64,000 bases of DNA from Azospirillum canadense (GCF_025961225.1 NZ_JAOQNG010000007.1:1066501-1130500), one strand, 5' to 3'; counted from the stretch's first letter, positions 33,224-41,855 are shown. Numbers and translations are program-made. The notes: generated by a model from the sequence alone, not told the origin.

Positions 33224-34012
33224 ACGCTGATTTCTGCAAAAGCATCGACCGATCCGAAGCAGCTGAAGGCGGCGCTCGACCTGCGCGGCCTGCGCGTGTC
33301 GGAGGCGTGGGTCAGCACCTACTTCACCATCGAGTCGATGAAGGAGCAGACCATCCAAAAGGTCCGCCAGCAGTTGGCCTTCATCAAGCAGGTGGAAGGC
33401 CACGAGAACGACCCGCGCAAGGCTGACCTTGTGGTGGCGGAGTTCGGCGGTGCGGTCAACCCGCTGCCGGTGGCGCTGTACCCCAACGTCCCGATCTTCG
33501 ACGACCGCCAGTGGGACGCGCTGGCCACCGGCCTGAACGAGATCGGCCGCATTGCCCGCGAGGAGGGCCGCCGCCTGTGCTACCACCCGCACATGGGCAC
33601 CGGCGTGATGAAGCAGGCGGCGGTCGAGCGGCTGATGAAGGCGACCGATCCGGATCTGGTCTTCATGCTGCTGGACACCGCGCACCTCTACTGCGGCGGC
33701 GCCGACCCGCTGGAGATCACGCGCAAGTACGCGACCCGCATCAAGCACATCCACCTGAAGGACTTCCGCGAGAGCGTGCTGAAGGACATGCACGCCAAGG
33801 GCATGTCCTTCCAGGAGGGCATCGAGGCCGGCATCTTCACCGTGCCGGGCGACGGCTCCTACAAGCACTTCCCGGAAATCCTGTCGATCCTGGCCGAGGC
33901 CAAGTTCGAAGGCTGGCTGGTGATCGAGGCGGAGCAGGAGCCGGCCAAGGCCAACCCGCTGCAATACGCCAAGATGGCGCGGGCGTACCTGCGCGAGCAG
34001 CTGGGGTGGTGA
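33224..34012 (+). pseudogene. Inosose dehydratase (IolE)-like TIM-barrel protein, N-terminus missing
   Basis: The reading frame opens after the in-frame stop at 33212-33214. Recognisable protein begins at about 33245 (DPKQLKAALDLRGLRVSEAW) and runs through VVAEFGGAVNPLP, CYHPHMGTGVM, LLDTAHLYCGGADP, IKHIHLKDFRESVL and GDGSYKHFPEI to a normal C-terminus. Roughly the first 45-50 residues of an IolE-type sugar epimerase/dehydratase are missing and no good start is visible; the first possible one is a GTG at 33296. The metal-binding core is intact, so loss of the 5' end looks recent. A sequence or assembly error is also possible. Confidence 0.7.
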
Positions 34013-34014
34013 CC

Positions 34015-35025
34015 ATGAGCAAACACCCGACGAGGGACATCAACCTCAGCTTTTTCATGTTCACGGCGAACCTGCAGCCGGACGACGAGGCCTACACCCA
34101 GGTCATCATCCGCCACATCAAGGCGATGACCGAGCTGGGCTACGCCGGCTTCGACCTGCTGATCCACCCGGTGCAGACCGCCAACCACAAGGCGGAGGTG
34201 GAGAGCTACACCCGCATGAAGCGGGCCTTCGACAAGGCCGGGCTGGAGGGCGTGCGCTTCACCACCAACGTCGGCGCTACGCGCACCTTCGACCCGACCT
34301 CCCCTTACCGGCAGCAGCGCGAGGGGGCGCTGGCCTACCTGAAGTCGCGCGTGGACATCACCGCGGTCCTCGGCGGCAACTCCATCATGGCCGGGCCATT
34401 CGTCTTCCCCTACGGCGTGTTCCCGACCACGGACGACGGCGACCCGATCTGGAGCGACGCGTTGCGGGAGTGGCTGAAGCCCCGCTACGAGCTGGCCCGC
34501 CCCGTGTTGCAGGAGCTGGGCGAGTACGCGGAGAAGAAGGGCGTCAAGCTGGGCATCGAGCCGGTCGATCACTGGGAGACGCCGGCGCCGAACATGGTGT
34601 CGGACGTGCTCGACTTCCTCCAGGGCGTCCAGACCGCACAGACCGGCCTGACCATCGACAGCGCCCATGTGGTGCTGGGCAGCAACGGCCCGCTGGTCTT
34701 TGAGGACAACGTGCGCACCGCGGTGGCGCAGAACCGGCTGCATTACGTGCACATCTCCGCGCCCGACCGCGGGGCGGTGCACGACAGCTGGATCCCCTGG
34801 GGCACCTTCCTGCGCCCGATCCTGCCGGTCTACCACGGCCCGCTGCTGGTCGAGGTGTTCAACGCCGTCCCGCCCTTCACCAATCTTCTCCGCCTGACGC
34901 GGCGGAAGTTCTGGATTCCCGGCGAGGACAAGCCGGAACCGGGCCTGCCCAGCGCCTACGACATCGCGCGCGAAGGGTTGGCGACACTCGACCGCGAGAT
35001 CGAGCGTCTCAGCCACAGCCACTGA
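34015..35025 (+). CDS. Sugar phosphate isomerase/epimerase (xylose-isomerase-like TIM barrel)
   Basis: A 336-residue protein starting 2 bp after the preceding frame ends. It fits the AP-endonuclease-2 / xylose-isomerase-like barrel: LSFFMFTANLQPDDEAY at the start, the metal ligands in KLGIEPVDHWETP, LTIDSAHVVLGSN, and HYVHISAPDRGAVHDSWIPWG. Relatives include D-tagatose/psicose 3-epimerases and inositol enzymes. Tight spacing with the truncated IolE-like gene suggests they once formed a carbohydrate or inositol operon. The substrate is unknown. Confidence 0.82.
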   Translation: MSKHPTRDINLSFFMFTANLQPDDEAYTQVIIRHIKAMTELGYAGFDLLIHPVQTANHKAEVESYTRMKRAFDKAGLEGVRFTTNVGATRTFDPTSPYRQQREGALAYLKSRVDITAVLGGNSIMAGPFVFPYGVFPTTDDGDPIWSDALREWLKPRYELARPVLQELGEYAEKKGVKLGIEPVDHWETPAPNMVSDVLDFLQGVQTAQTGLTIDSAHVVLGSNGPLVFEDNVRTAVAQNRLHYVHISAPDRGAVHDSWIPWGTFLRPILPVYHGPLLVEVFNAVPPFTNLLRLTRRKFWIPGEDKPEPGLPSAYDIAREGLATLDREIERLSHSH

Positions 35026-35176
35026 CCGGGTCCCATTGATGCGGGCGCCGGAGACGGCGCCCAGAAGGACTCGCGATGATCAAAGACAGCCACGCTGCGC
35101 GGTGCGGCGTCGCATCTGACGGTCGGCACGCTGATCGAGGCGTTTTGATCCGGGCTGAGGCCGACCATTGATCCTG

Positions 35177-35215
35177 TCCATGATCATGCGCATAATGCAC
35201 GCGCATGATCATGGA
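35177..35215. promoter_or_regulatory. ccdAB operator-promoter
   Basis: The 15-bp arm TCCATGATCATGCGC (35177-35191) is repeated inverted at 35201-35215. Each arm contains the self-palindrome CATGATCATG. CATAAT at 35191-35196, between the arms, looks like a -10 element. This suits autorepression by the CcdA-CcdB complex, and it overlaps the first two possible ATGs of ccdA. Confidence 0.6.
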
Positions 35216-35222
35216 GCAGCCG

Positions 35223-35477
35223 ATGCCGGACACGCGCCTGCCGTTCGATGCCTCCGCCCCGAAGCGGGCGACCAACGTCAGCCTCAACAGCGATCTGCTC
35301 GAGCAGGCCAAGGCCCTTGGCATCAACGTGTCGCGGGCGTGTGAACGCGGGCTGGCGGAGCAGATCGCCGAACTGCGCGACAAGCGCTGGCTGGAGGAAA
35401 ACCGCGCGGCGTTGGAATCATCCAACGCCTATGTGGAGGCCAACGGTCTGCCACTGGCCAAGCACCGCCCTTACTGA
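35223..35477 (+). CDS. ccdA: CcdA-type antitoxin
   Basis: An 84-residue antitoxin. The start at 35223 is preferred because GGAG (35213-35216) lies 6 bp before it; ATGs at 35205 and 35211 fall inside the operator. The N-terminal part gives the ribbon-helix-helix DNA-binding fold (KRATNVSLNSDLLEQAKALGINVSRACE), and the charged C-terminal tail (RWLEENRAALESSNAYVEANG) is the CcdB-neutralising segment. It is directly coupled to ccdB. Confidence 0.9.
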   Translation: MPDTRLPFDASAPKRATNVSLNSDLLEQAKALGINVSRACERGLAEQIAELRDKRWLEENRAALESSNAYVEANGLPLAKHRPY

Positions 35478-35773
35478 TGGCGCGCTTCGACGTCCATCGC
35501 CGGCTTGATGGCTCCGGTTACCTGCTTGACCTGCAAGCCAACATTCTGCGCGACCTCAACACCCGGTTCGTGGCGCCTTTGTTGCCGCCTAACGAGGCGC
35601 CGCGGCCAGCGGCCCGACTCAACCCGATCTTTACCATCGAGGGGCAGCCGCACGTCATGGTCACGCAGTTTGCCGGTGCTGTCCGAAATGCCGAACTCGG
35701 CCCCTGGGTCGGCAATCTCCTGTCGGAAGACACCGCCATCGTTGCGGCTCTGGACATGCTGATCGGCGCCTGA
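35477..35773 (+). CDS. ccdB: CcdB-type toxin (gyrase poison)
   Basis: A 98-residue protein overlapping the ccdA stop by one base (TGATG). CcdB features are the N-terminal strand ARFDVHRRLDGSGYLLDLQA, a central segment ARLNPIFTIEGQPHVMVTQFAG, and the C-terminal helix DTAIVAALDMLIGA, whose residues contact gyrase A in the characterised toxin. It probably stabilises the replicon or the region. Confidence 0.9.
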   Translation: MARFDVHRRLDGSGYLLDLQANILRDLNTRFVAPLLPPNEAPRPAARLNPIFTIEGQPHVMVTQFAGAVRNAELGPWVGNLLSEDTAIVAALDMLIGA

Positions 35774-35800
35774 TGTCCGGATCGTGGGCCAGGACGGTCT

Positions 35801-37672
35801 TCACCGGTAGAGGTTCCGCTCGCCCAGCTCTTCGGCGCGCTTGCGCTCAAGCTCCTGGTTGTAGCGCCGCAGGGCGTAGGCTTCGGTGAGGTAGCCGAGC
35901 AGCCGCTTGTTCGCAGCACTCTCCACGACCGGAAGGTTTTCCTCCTCGGTGTCGGTGAAGAGCTTGAGGGCGCTGCGCACGTTCTGCCCCGGAAACAGGA
36001 CGGCGTCCTGCGAGCGGGCGAAGTCCCCCGCCGTGCGCTGGTCGGCGCTTTCCTCCAGCGTCGGATCGTGCACGTCGGAGAGCGTGACGATTCCCGCAAA
36101 GCGCCCGCTTTCGTCGACAACGAAGACCTGCTTGGCGCTGCCGAGCGGAAAGGCGCGGCGCAGCCCGGCCAAGCTCATGGTCGCCGGAACGCTCTTGGCG
36201 TCGCGGCGCATCAGCCGGCCCACCGTCAGGCTCTCGATCCAGCCGACGTCGTGGGCGCCATGGATCGGCAGGCCGCGCAGGTGGAAGCGCCACGTGGCGA
36301 AGGAGTAGCCGAACAGCCGCCGCACGATCATCGTCGCGACCGCCACGCTGGTCAGGACGCCGAGCGTGGCCGGAAAGTCGGCCGTGGCCTCCTGCACCAG
36401 CATGACCATGGTGAGCGGCGCGCCGACGATGGCGGCGGCGACCGATCCCATGCCGATCAGGATGAAGGCCGTCTGGTGGATGGCGACGTCGGGCAGCAGC
36501 CAGCCCACGACCGTCGCGAAGAGGCTGCCGTACAGGCTGCCCAGGAACAGGGAGGAGCTGAACAGGCCGCCGCGGAAGCCGGACCCGAGCGAGATGGCCG
36601 AGGCGACGACCTTGGCGACCAGCAGGGCCGCCATCACCGGCACCCCGTAGCCGAGGACGATGTTGTGCTGGATGGCCCCATGCCCGCTGCCCAGCACCTG
36701 CGGGTAGAGCAGGGCGATCGCGCCGACCAGCAGACCACCGACCGCCGGGCGGAGCCAGCCGGGAATGCCGGCCGCCCGGAACAGCCGTTCGGCCAGCGTC
36801 ACCGCCTTCATGGTCGCGATGCCCAGGACGGCCGCCCCGATGCCGATCAGGCCGAAGAAGGGGTAGTCGCTCGGCCCCACGCTGACGGCGTCGTAGACGG
36901 CGAAGATGGTGTCGCTGCCGCTGGTCCAGCGGGTGATGACGCCGGCCGTGATGGCCGACAGGCTCACCGGCGCCAGGGCGGCAAGCGTGTAGCTGCCGAT
37001 CACGAGTTCGAAGGCGTAGAAGGCCCCGGCGAGGGGGGCGTTGAACGCCGCCGCGATGGCCGCCGCGGCGCCGCACCCGACGAGGATGCGCAGGTCGGCG
37101 CGCCGGAGCTTGACCGCCTGCCCGGCGGTGGACGCGATGCCCGCCCCGACCTGGGTGTAGCCCGCCTCCATGCCCACCGACGCCCCGGCGGCGTTGGACA
37201 TCAGCGTCGAGAGGGCGAGGCGCAGGCTGTCGAGCAGCGACATGGCGCCGCCGTACAGCGCGTTCGCCTCGATGGGGTCGACGATGTCCTTCGCCCGCAG
37301 GCGCCGGGCGAAGCTGCCGGCAAGGCCCAGCACCAGCCCGCCGAGCACCGGAACGACCAGCGGCTGCCAGGGGCCGATGGCCACCCCCGCGCTGAGGTGG
37401 GCGCCGCGCGGAAGGTCGAACAGCACCGAATGCAGAAGCGCCACCGCCTTTTGCAGCAGAACGACGCCGGTGGCGATCACAGCCGCTGCGGCGACCCCGA
37501 GAGCCACGATGGCGACGTCGTTGTCGCGCACGTTCCGGCTGGCCAGGGCGCGCAGCAGCGACAGGCGGCTGCGCAACCGCCCACCGTGGCGGCCGTCCGC
37601 GGGCAACCGCGGGCTCCGGCGGTTGTTCCGGCTTTTCTTCGCGGCCAGGGGTGGGGTGGGGATCTGGGGCAT
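35801..37672 (-). CDS. CLC-type chloride channel/antiporter with C-terminal CBS domains
   Basis: A 623-residue membrane protein from the ATG at 37672; an upstream in-frame start at 37747 would add a Pro/Arg-rich tail. The CLC core has about 10 spans, with GASVGMEAGYTQVGAGI in place of the GREGP filter motif (glutamate kept, Gly and Pro changed) and GSGFRGGLFSSSLFLG for the third motif. Two CBS domains follow (TVGRLMRRDAKSVPATMSLA; QDAVLFPGQNVRSALKLF), probably nucleotide-sensing. Ion selectivity cannot be read from sequence. Confidence 0.87.
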   Translation of the reverse strand: MPQIPTPPLAAKKSRNNRRSPRLPADGRHGGRLRSRLSLLRALASRNVRDNDVAIVALGVAAAAVIATGVVLLQKAVALLHSVLFDLPRGAHLSAGVAIGPWQPLVVPVLGGLVLGLAGSFARRLRAKDIVDPIEANALYGGAMSLLDSLRLALSTLMSNAAGASVGMEAGYTQVGAGIASTAGQAVKLRRADLRILVGCGAAAAIAAAFNAPLAGAFYAFELVIGSYTLAALAPVSLSAITAGVITRWTSGSDTIFAVYDAVSVGPSDYPFFGLIGIGAAVLGIATMKAVTLAERLFRAAGIPGWLRPAVGGLLVGAIALLYPQVLGSGHGAIQHNIVLGYGVPVMAALLVAKVVASAISLGSGFRGGLFSSSLFLGSLYGSLFATVVGWLLPDVAIHQTAFILIGMGSVAAAIVGAPLTMVMLVQEATADFPATLGVLTSVAVATMIVRRLFGYSFATWRFHLRGLPIHGAHDVGWIESLTVGRLMRRDAKSVPATMSLAGLRRAFPLGSAKQVFVVDESGRFAGIVTLSDVHDPTLEESADQRTAGDFARSQDAVLFPGQNVRSALKLFTDTEEENLPVVESAANKRLLGYLTEAYALRRYNQELERKRAEELGERNLYR

Positions 37673-37792
37673 GGCGGAACGGGCGGCGGGCTCCGGTGCA
37701 GGCGGCGACCGGCATCTAAGCGGCTCCGGCGCCTCGTGCAATGGCAATTCTTCGGCGCGTGGCCGGCAGGGCCTTGAACGAATATAGGTTAC

Positions 37793-37811
37793 GATATATC
37801 TTAATTATATC
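37793..37811. promoter_or_regulatory. Candidate PadR/YqjI-type operator
   Basis: GATATA (37793-37798) is inverted at 37806-37811 (TATATC) in an AT-rich block just upstream of the PadR-family gene, whose RBS AAGGAG follows at about 37820. PadR-type regulators bind such ATAT-rich dyads near their own promoters. Confidence 0.45.
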
Positions 37812-37834
37812 TTTGAACCAAGGAGCATCGCAAC

Positions 37835-38431
37835 ATGCGATTTTTCCCGCACCATCCCGGCAGTTGGCCCCGCCATCACCACCCCGGCCCGCACGGCCAT
37901 GGCCGCGGCCGTTACGGTGACGAGCCCGGCCGCGGGCATCATGAACGCCGCCAAGGGCGCGGCGGCCGGCGCCGCGTCTTCGAATCGGCCGAGCTTCGGC
38001 TCGTGCTGCTGAAGTTGATCGCGGACCAGCCCCGGCACGGCTACGACCTGATCCGCGCCATCGAGGACCTCACCGGCAGCGGCTACGTGCCCAGCCCCGG
38101 CGTCATCTATCCGACCCTGACGATGCTGGAGGACATGGGCCAGATCGAGAAGGCCAAGTCAGAAGGCGCCCGCAAGCCCTTCACGGTCACCGACGACGGC
38201 ATCAGGCAGCTGGAAACGGAAAAGGACGCGGTGGAGGCCATGTTCGCGCGGCTCGCCGCGCTGGCCACGAAGCGCGAGCGCACGGACGGCGCGCCGATCC
38301 GCCGCGCCATGGAGAATTTGCGCGCCGTGCTGATGCACCGCCTCGGGCGGGACGACGTCGACACGGACACCGTGCACGCGGCCGTCTCCATCCTCGACGA
38401 AGCGGCGCAGCGCATCGAACGCCTGCCGTGA
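37835..38431 (+). CDS. PadR-family regulator with His-rich N-terminus (YqjI-like)
   Basis: A 198-residue protein. Residues 1-47 are rich in His, Gly and Arg (MRFFPHHPGSWPRHHHPGP onward), as in E. coli YqjI, a nickel-responsive repressor of a ferric reductase. The PadR winged helix follows (LRLVLLKLIADQPRHGYDLI, then SPGVIYPTLTMLEDMG), and a C-terminal dimerisation helix ends it. The next gene encodes a DUF2218 protein, a domain found with siderophore-interacting ferric reductases. A metal-responsive role in iron handling is likely. Confidence 0.82.
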   Translation: MRFFPHHPGSWPRHHHPGPHGHGRGRYGDEPGRGHHERRQGRGGRRRVFESAELRLVLLKLIADQPRHGYDLIRAIEDLTGSGYVPSPGVIYPTLTMLEDMGQIEKAKSEGARKPFTVTDDGIRQLETEKDAVEAMFARLAALATKRERTDGAPIRRAMENLRAVLMHRLGRDDVDTDTVHAAVSILDEAAQRIERLP

Positions 38432-38460
38432 CGCCGTCCAGCCGAGAGGGAGCTTCGCCC

Positions 38461-38790
38461 ATGAGCCACCAAAGCAGTGTCCGGGTGCCGACCACCAACG
38501 GCAGCCGCTACCTCCAGCAGCTCTGCAAGCACTGGAGCCACAACCTCGCGGTCGAGTTCACGGCGGAAACGGGTCGCGTGGTCTTCCCGCGCGACGCCCG
38601 CGGCGCCGACTGGCCCGGCGATGCGGTCCTCACCCTTCAGGCCGACGCCGACGGGCTGCTGTGCCGGTTGGACGCCAGCGCGGCGGGGCAGCTTGACGCG
38701 CTGAAGGATGCGGTCGCGCGCCACCTCGACCGCTTCGCCTTTCGCGAGGCCCCGCTGCGCTTCGACTGGCGGGACGAACCGGCCGCCTGA
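38461..38790 (+). CDS. DUF2218 domain protein
   Basis: A 109-residue cytosolic protein starting 29 bp after the PadR gene with GAGGGAG upstream. It fits DUF2218: TTNGSRYLQQLCKHWSHNLAVEF, a central AETGRVVFPRD, and the C-terminal DAVARHLDRFAFREAPLRFDW. In other bacteria the domain is fused or adjacent to siderophore-interacting FAD reductases, which suggests a role in iron release. Its biochemical activity is not established. Confidence 0.75.
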   Translation: MSHQSSVRVPTTNGSRYLQQLCKHWSHNLAVEFTAETGRVVFPRDARGADWPGDAVLTLQADADGLLCRLDASAAGQLDALKDAVARHLDRFAFREAPLRFDWRDEPAA

Positions 38791-38813
38791 TCGTGAATGT
38801 CCCAGGCCGGCGG

Positions 38814-39731
38814 TCACCCCGACGCGGCCTCCTGCATCAGCCAGTCCATGAACAGCCCGATCTTGCGCGACCGGCCGCGGCCCGGCCCGTGCAGCAGGTA
38901 ATAAGCCTTCGCCGGCCGCAGGGTGTGGGGGAAGGGCTGAACCAGCCGTCCGCTCGCCAGCTCGTCGCGCACCAGGAAGACCGGCAGGAGCGCCACCCCC
39001 ATGCCCAGGGCCGCGGCCTCCGTGATCATGAAGAAATGCTCGAAACCCGGCGATTGCCCCGTGTCCGGCGGTGCCATGCCGTGCGCGGCGAAGAAGTCGG
39101 GCCAAGCCTCCGGCCGCGTGGTGTGCACCAGCAACCGGTGGGCGGGCAGGTCGGCGGGGGAGGCCAGGGGGGCTTGGCGGGCCAGGGCGGGGGCGCAGAA
39201 AATCCCCATCTCCTCCCGCATGAACAGGGTCGCTTCGGCCCCCGGCCAGGATCCGAAGCCGTAGCGCAGGGCAAGGTCGATCGGCTCGGCCACGAAGTCG
39301 ACAGTGTGCTCGGCGGTGGACACGTCCACGAGGATGTCGGGGTGGGCGTGCTGGAAGCGGTGCAGCCGCGGAACCAGCCAGCGCAGCGCGAAGGTCGGCA
39401 ACAGGCTGATCGACAGGACCCCGCCCTCTTCAAGCCGCCGCACGGATTGCGAGGCCGCGGCGATGCGGCCGAGCGCGTCGGCGACCTGGGGGTAGAAGAC
39501 CGCACCGGCCGGGGTCAGCGCGATCGCGCGCCCCTCGCGGCGGAACAGCGGCACGCCCAGTTCCGCTTCCAGCGCCTGGACGGACCGGCTGACCGCACCC
39601 TGGGTGACGTTCAGCTCACGCGCCGCCGCCGTGAAGCTGAGATGCCGCGCGGCGGCCACGAAGCTGCGGATTCCGTTCAGCGACGGCAGGCGGCGCTCGT
39701 CCATCATCCCCATCCATGTGGACCTTTCCAT
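38814..39731 (-). CDS. LysR-family regulator (GcvA-like subgroup)
   Basis: A 305-residue protein with HTH LPSLNGIRSFVAAARHLSFTAAARELNVTQ split over two helices and an effector-binding domain including LSISLLPTFALRWLVPRL, which is typical of GcvA-like regulators. Both the first ATG (39731, GAGGA upstream) and one at 39713 have plausible ribosome sites. It is divergent from the VOC-family gene at 39854, which may be its target. Confidence 0.87.
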   Translation of the reverse strand: MERSTWMGMMDERRLPSLNGIRSFVAAARHLSFTAAARELNVTQGAVSRSVQALEAELGVPLFRREGRAIALTPAGAVFYPQVADALGRIAAASQSVRRLEEGGVLSISLLPTFALRWLVPRLHRFQHAHPDILVDVSTAEHTVDFVAEPIDLALRYGFGSWPGAEATLFMREEMGIFCAPALARQAPLASPADLPAHRLLVHTTRPEAWPDFFAAHGMAPPDTGQSPGFEHFFMITEAAALGMGVALLPVFLVRDELASGRLVQPFPHTLRPAKAYYLLHGPGRGRSRKIGLFMDWLMQEAASG

Positions 39732-39853
39732 GAGTTTTCCTCATGGAACGCGCCGCATTTCTCGTTTGTCAAGCGTGCACAAATCTTCTTAGATCCCAAC
39801 AGTCGGGGCCGCCACGCGGCTTTCCGCCCAGCACCGCACAGCAGGGATGTTCC

Positions 39854-40282
39854 ATGACGAACGTGACGCCATTCCACATCGCCTTCCCGGTCAACGACCT
39901 CGCCGCCGCGCGGCACTTCTACGGGACGGTGCTCGGCTGCCCGGAGGGGCGCAGCTCCGACCAGTGGATCGACTTCGACCTGTTCGGCCACCAGATCGTG
40001 GCGCATCTGAAGCCGGGTGCCGCGAACGAGGACAACCTGCACCACAACCCGGTGGACGGCCACGACGTGCCGGTGCCGCATTTCGGCGTGGTGCTGGAGA
40101 TGGACCAGTGGCACGCGCTGGCCGAGCGGCTGCGCGCGGCGGGGGTCAAGTTCGTGATCGAGCCCTACATCCGCTTCAAAGGCCAGGTGGGAGAGCAGGC
40201 GACCATGTTCTTCCTCGACCCCGCCGGCAACGCGCTGGAATTCAAGGCCTTTGCGGACATGTCGCAACTCTTCGCCAAGTAA
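39854..40282 (+). CDS. VOC-family (glyoxalase/extradiol dioxygenase-like) protein
   Basis: A 142-residue single-module vicinal-oxygen-chelate protein. It shows FHIAFPVNDLAAARHFYGTVLGC with the first metal His, VPHFGVVLEMDQWHAL with a second, and FFLDPAGNALEFKAF with the terminal Glu, so the metal site looks complete. Members include glyoxalases, dioxygenases and resistance proteins. Only the divergent LysR gene is linked, so the substrate is open. Confidence 0.82.
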   Translation: MTNVTPFHIAFPVNDLAAARHFYGTVLGCPEGRSSDQWIDFDLFGHQIVAHLKPGAANEDNLHHNPVDGHDVPVPHFGVVLEMDQWHALAERLRAAGVKFVIEPYIRFKGQVGEQATMFFLDPAGNALEFKAFADMSQLFAK

Positions 40283-40406
40283 CGGACGAAGCAACGGCCC
40301 GAAGCAACGGTACGCCGTCGGGCGCACCGGGACGGCATCGACGCACAGCCGACGGGATCACCCCGGCCGTGCGTCGGGAGCGCCACCTTCCCCGGCGCGG
40401 GAGGCG

Positions 40407-41714
40407 CTACCGCGCGGCCTGTTCCGCCGACGCGCTGTCCCAGCTCAACGAAGCTGCGTCCTTGCCGGCGACCGAATAGAGCGCGCCCGGCGCGTTGCGC
40501 GTCTTCTGGAACTCCTCCAGCGTCTCGCCGCGCATGGCGGCGTAGATGTGCAGGTTGGACACGCCGACCACCGCGCCCAGCTTCTCCAGCATGAAGAAGA
40601 TGACGCCGTAGTGGATCATGCCGCGCCAGTCACGGTCGCGGATCAGGCGGCTCTCCTCCTCGGTCAACTGCGCCTCTTCAAAAGCACCCTCCGGGTCGGC
40701 CAGGAAGCGGGCGCGGTAGGCCGGCTCGATCATCCGGTGCAGGAAACGGTTGATCCGGTAGGCCTTGACGCTGGACGCGTGGGTGAAGGGATAGGTGCCT
40801 TCCAGCCCTTCCGCCCCGGCCAGTTGCCGGGCCATGTGGGCGCGGTGCGCGCTGACGGTGTCGGCCGGCGGCTCGACGGCCTCATTCTCGTAGATCGCCG
40901 TGGCGATGCCGGTCATGGATGGCAGATAGTAGGTCTGGTGGACCTTCTTCACCGTCGCCGCCATGGCGCCGCGCATGACCAGCCACATGATCACCTCCGC
41001 CCCTTCCATGCCGCCCAGGCGGGCGAAGTCGGCGTGGGTCATCCGGGTCAGGGCGATCGGGTCCTTCTCGATCATCTCCAGGAACTGCATGTCCCAGGGC
41101 GTGTTGTTGAAGCCCGCGCGCTCCCCGTGCACCTGGTGCGACAGGCCGCCGGTGGCGACCAGCGCGACCTTCAGGTCCTCCGGATAGCTCTCGATCGCCC
41201 GGCGCAGCGCCTGCCCCATCTTGTAGCAGCGGAGCGCCGTCGGGATGGGAAACTGCAGCACGCCGACCTGCAGCGGCACGATGGGGACCGGCCATTCCGG
41301 ATCGTGCGGCAGCAGCATGGACAGCGGCGAGAAGCAGCCGTGGTCCAACGGCCGCTCCTGGAAGAAGGACATGTCGAATTCGTCGGCCATCAGCGACGTG
41401 CCGATGTGCTGCGCCAGCTTGGCGTGCCCCTTCACCGGCGGCAGCGACCGGGCGCCGCCGCCCTCGTCCGCCACGCTGTAGGACTTGCCGATGCCCAGCG
41501 TGAAGGCCGAATAATGGTCGAAGAAAAAGGACGTGACGTGGTCGTTGTAGATGAAGAACAGGACGTCCGGCTTCGTTTCATCCAGCCATTTCCGGACCGG
41601 CTCGTAGCCGGCGAAGATCGGTGCCCAGACGGGATCGTCCTGCTTCTGCCGGTCGAAGGCGAAGCCAATGGTCGGGGTGTGAGAGGTCGCGATCGACCCA
41701 ACGATGCGTGCCAC
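40407..41714 (-). CDS. galA: Gallate dioxygenase (fused LigB-LigA type)
   Basis: Opens the gallate ring to 4-oxalomesaconate with Fe(II) and O2. The 435 residues start at a GTG with AGGAGG upstream. The N-terminal LigB-like catalytic domain has ATSHTPTIGFAF and FFIYNDHVTSFF (metal His residues) and LVATGGLSHQVHG; the C-terminal ~110 residues are LigA-like (INRFLHRMIEPAYRARFLAD, LEKLGAVVGVSNLHIYAAMRG). This fusion and length are typical of GalA/DesB rather than two-subunit protocatechuate 4,5-dioxygenase. The linked galC, galB and galD support gallate as substrate. Confidence 0.9.
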   Translation of the reverse strand: MARIVGSIATSHTPTIGFAFDRQKQDDPVWAPIFAGYEPVRKWLDETKPDVLFFIYNDHVTSFFFDHYSAFTLGIGKSYSVADEGGGARSLPPVKGHAKLAQHIGTSLMADEFDMSFFQERPLDHGCFSPLSMLLPHDPEWPVPIVPLQVGVLQFPIPTALRCYKMGQALRRAIESYPEDLKVALVATGGLSHQVHGERAGFNNTPWDMQFLEMIEKDPIALTRMTHADFARLGGMEGAEVIMWLVMRGAMAATVKKVHQTYYLPSMTGIATAIYENEAVEPPADTVSAHRAHMARQLAGAEGLEGTYPFTHASSVKAYRINRFLHRMIEPAYRARFLADPEGAFEEAQLTEEESRLIRDRDWRGMIHYGVIFFMLEKLGAVVGVSNLHIYAAMRGETLEEFQKTRNAPGALYSVAGKDAASLSWDSASAEQAAR

Positions 41715-41751
41715 GGGTTATCCTCCTGAAGGTTCTTATGAAATCCCCTCG

Positions 41752-41855
41752 CCCGCCTCCGGCGGGAAAGGGAGGGGCCCACGCCTGTGGCGTGGGAGGG
41801 TGAGGGCTTGGTTTTTCGGGAAGACCTTAGCCCTCACCCTCCCGCCTCCGGCGGG
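41752..41855. repeat. Cluster of GC-rich hairpins between galA and the next gene
   Basis: CCCGCC-TCC-GGCGGG occurs at 41752-41766 and again at 41841-41855. CCCACGCC (41778-41785) pairs with 41789-41796. GGGAGGGTGAGGGCT (41794-41808) pairs with 41829-41843. The block looks like a REP-type intergenic repeat that would fold strongly in mRNA and could attenuate transcription into galA. A related fragment stands at 46276-46312. Confidence 0.6.

Noticed and set aside
32968..33318. Minus-strand open frame of 116 codons in the AT-rich gap
   Set aside because: It crosses the junction of unlike sequences and the start of the IolE-like remnant; there is no recognisable domain.
36068..37777. Plus-strand open frame of 569 codons opposite the CLC gene
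   Set aside because: His/Arg/Gln-rich antisense frame; the CLC and CBS motifs on the other strand settle the coding strand.
41752..41855. CRISPR-like repeat array
   Set aside because: The repeats are short self-complementary hairpins with no regular spacers and no cas genes nearby.
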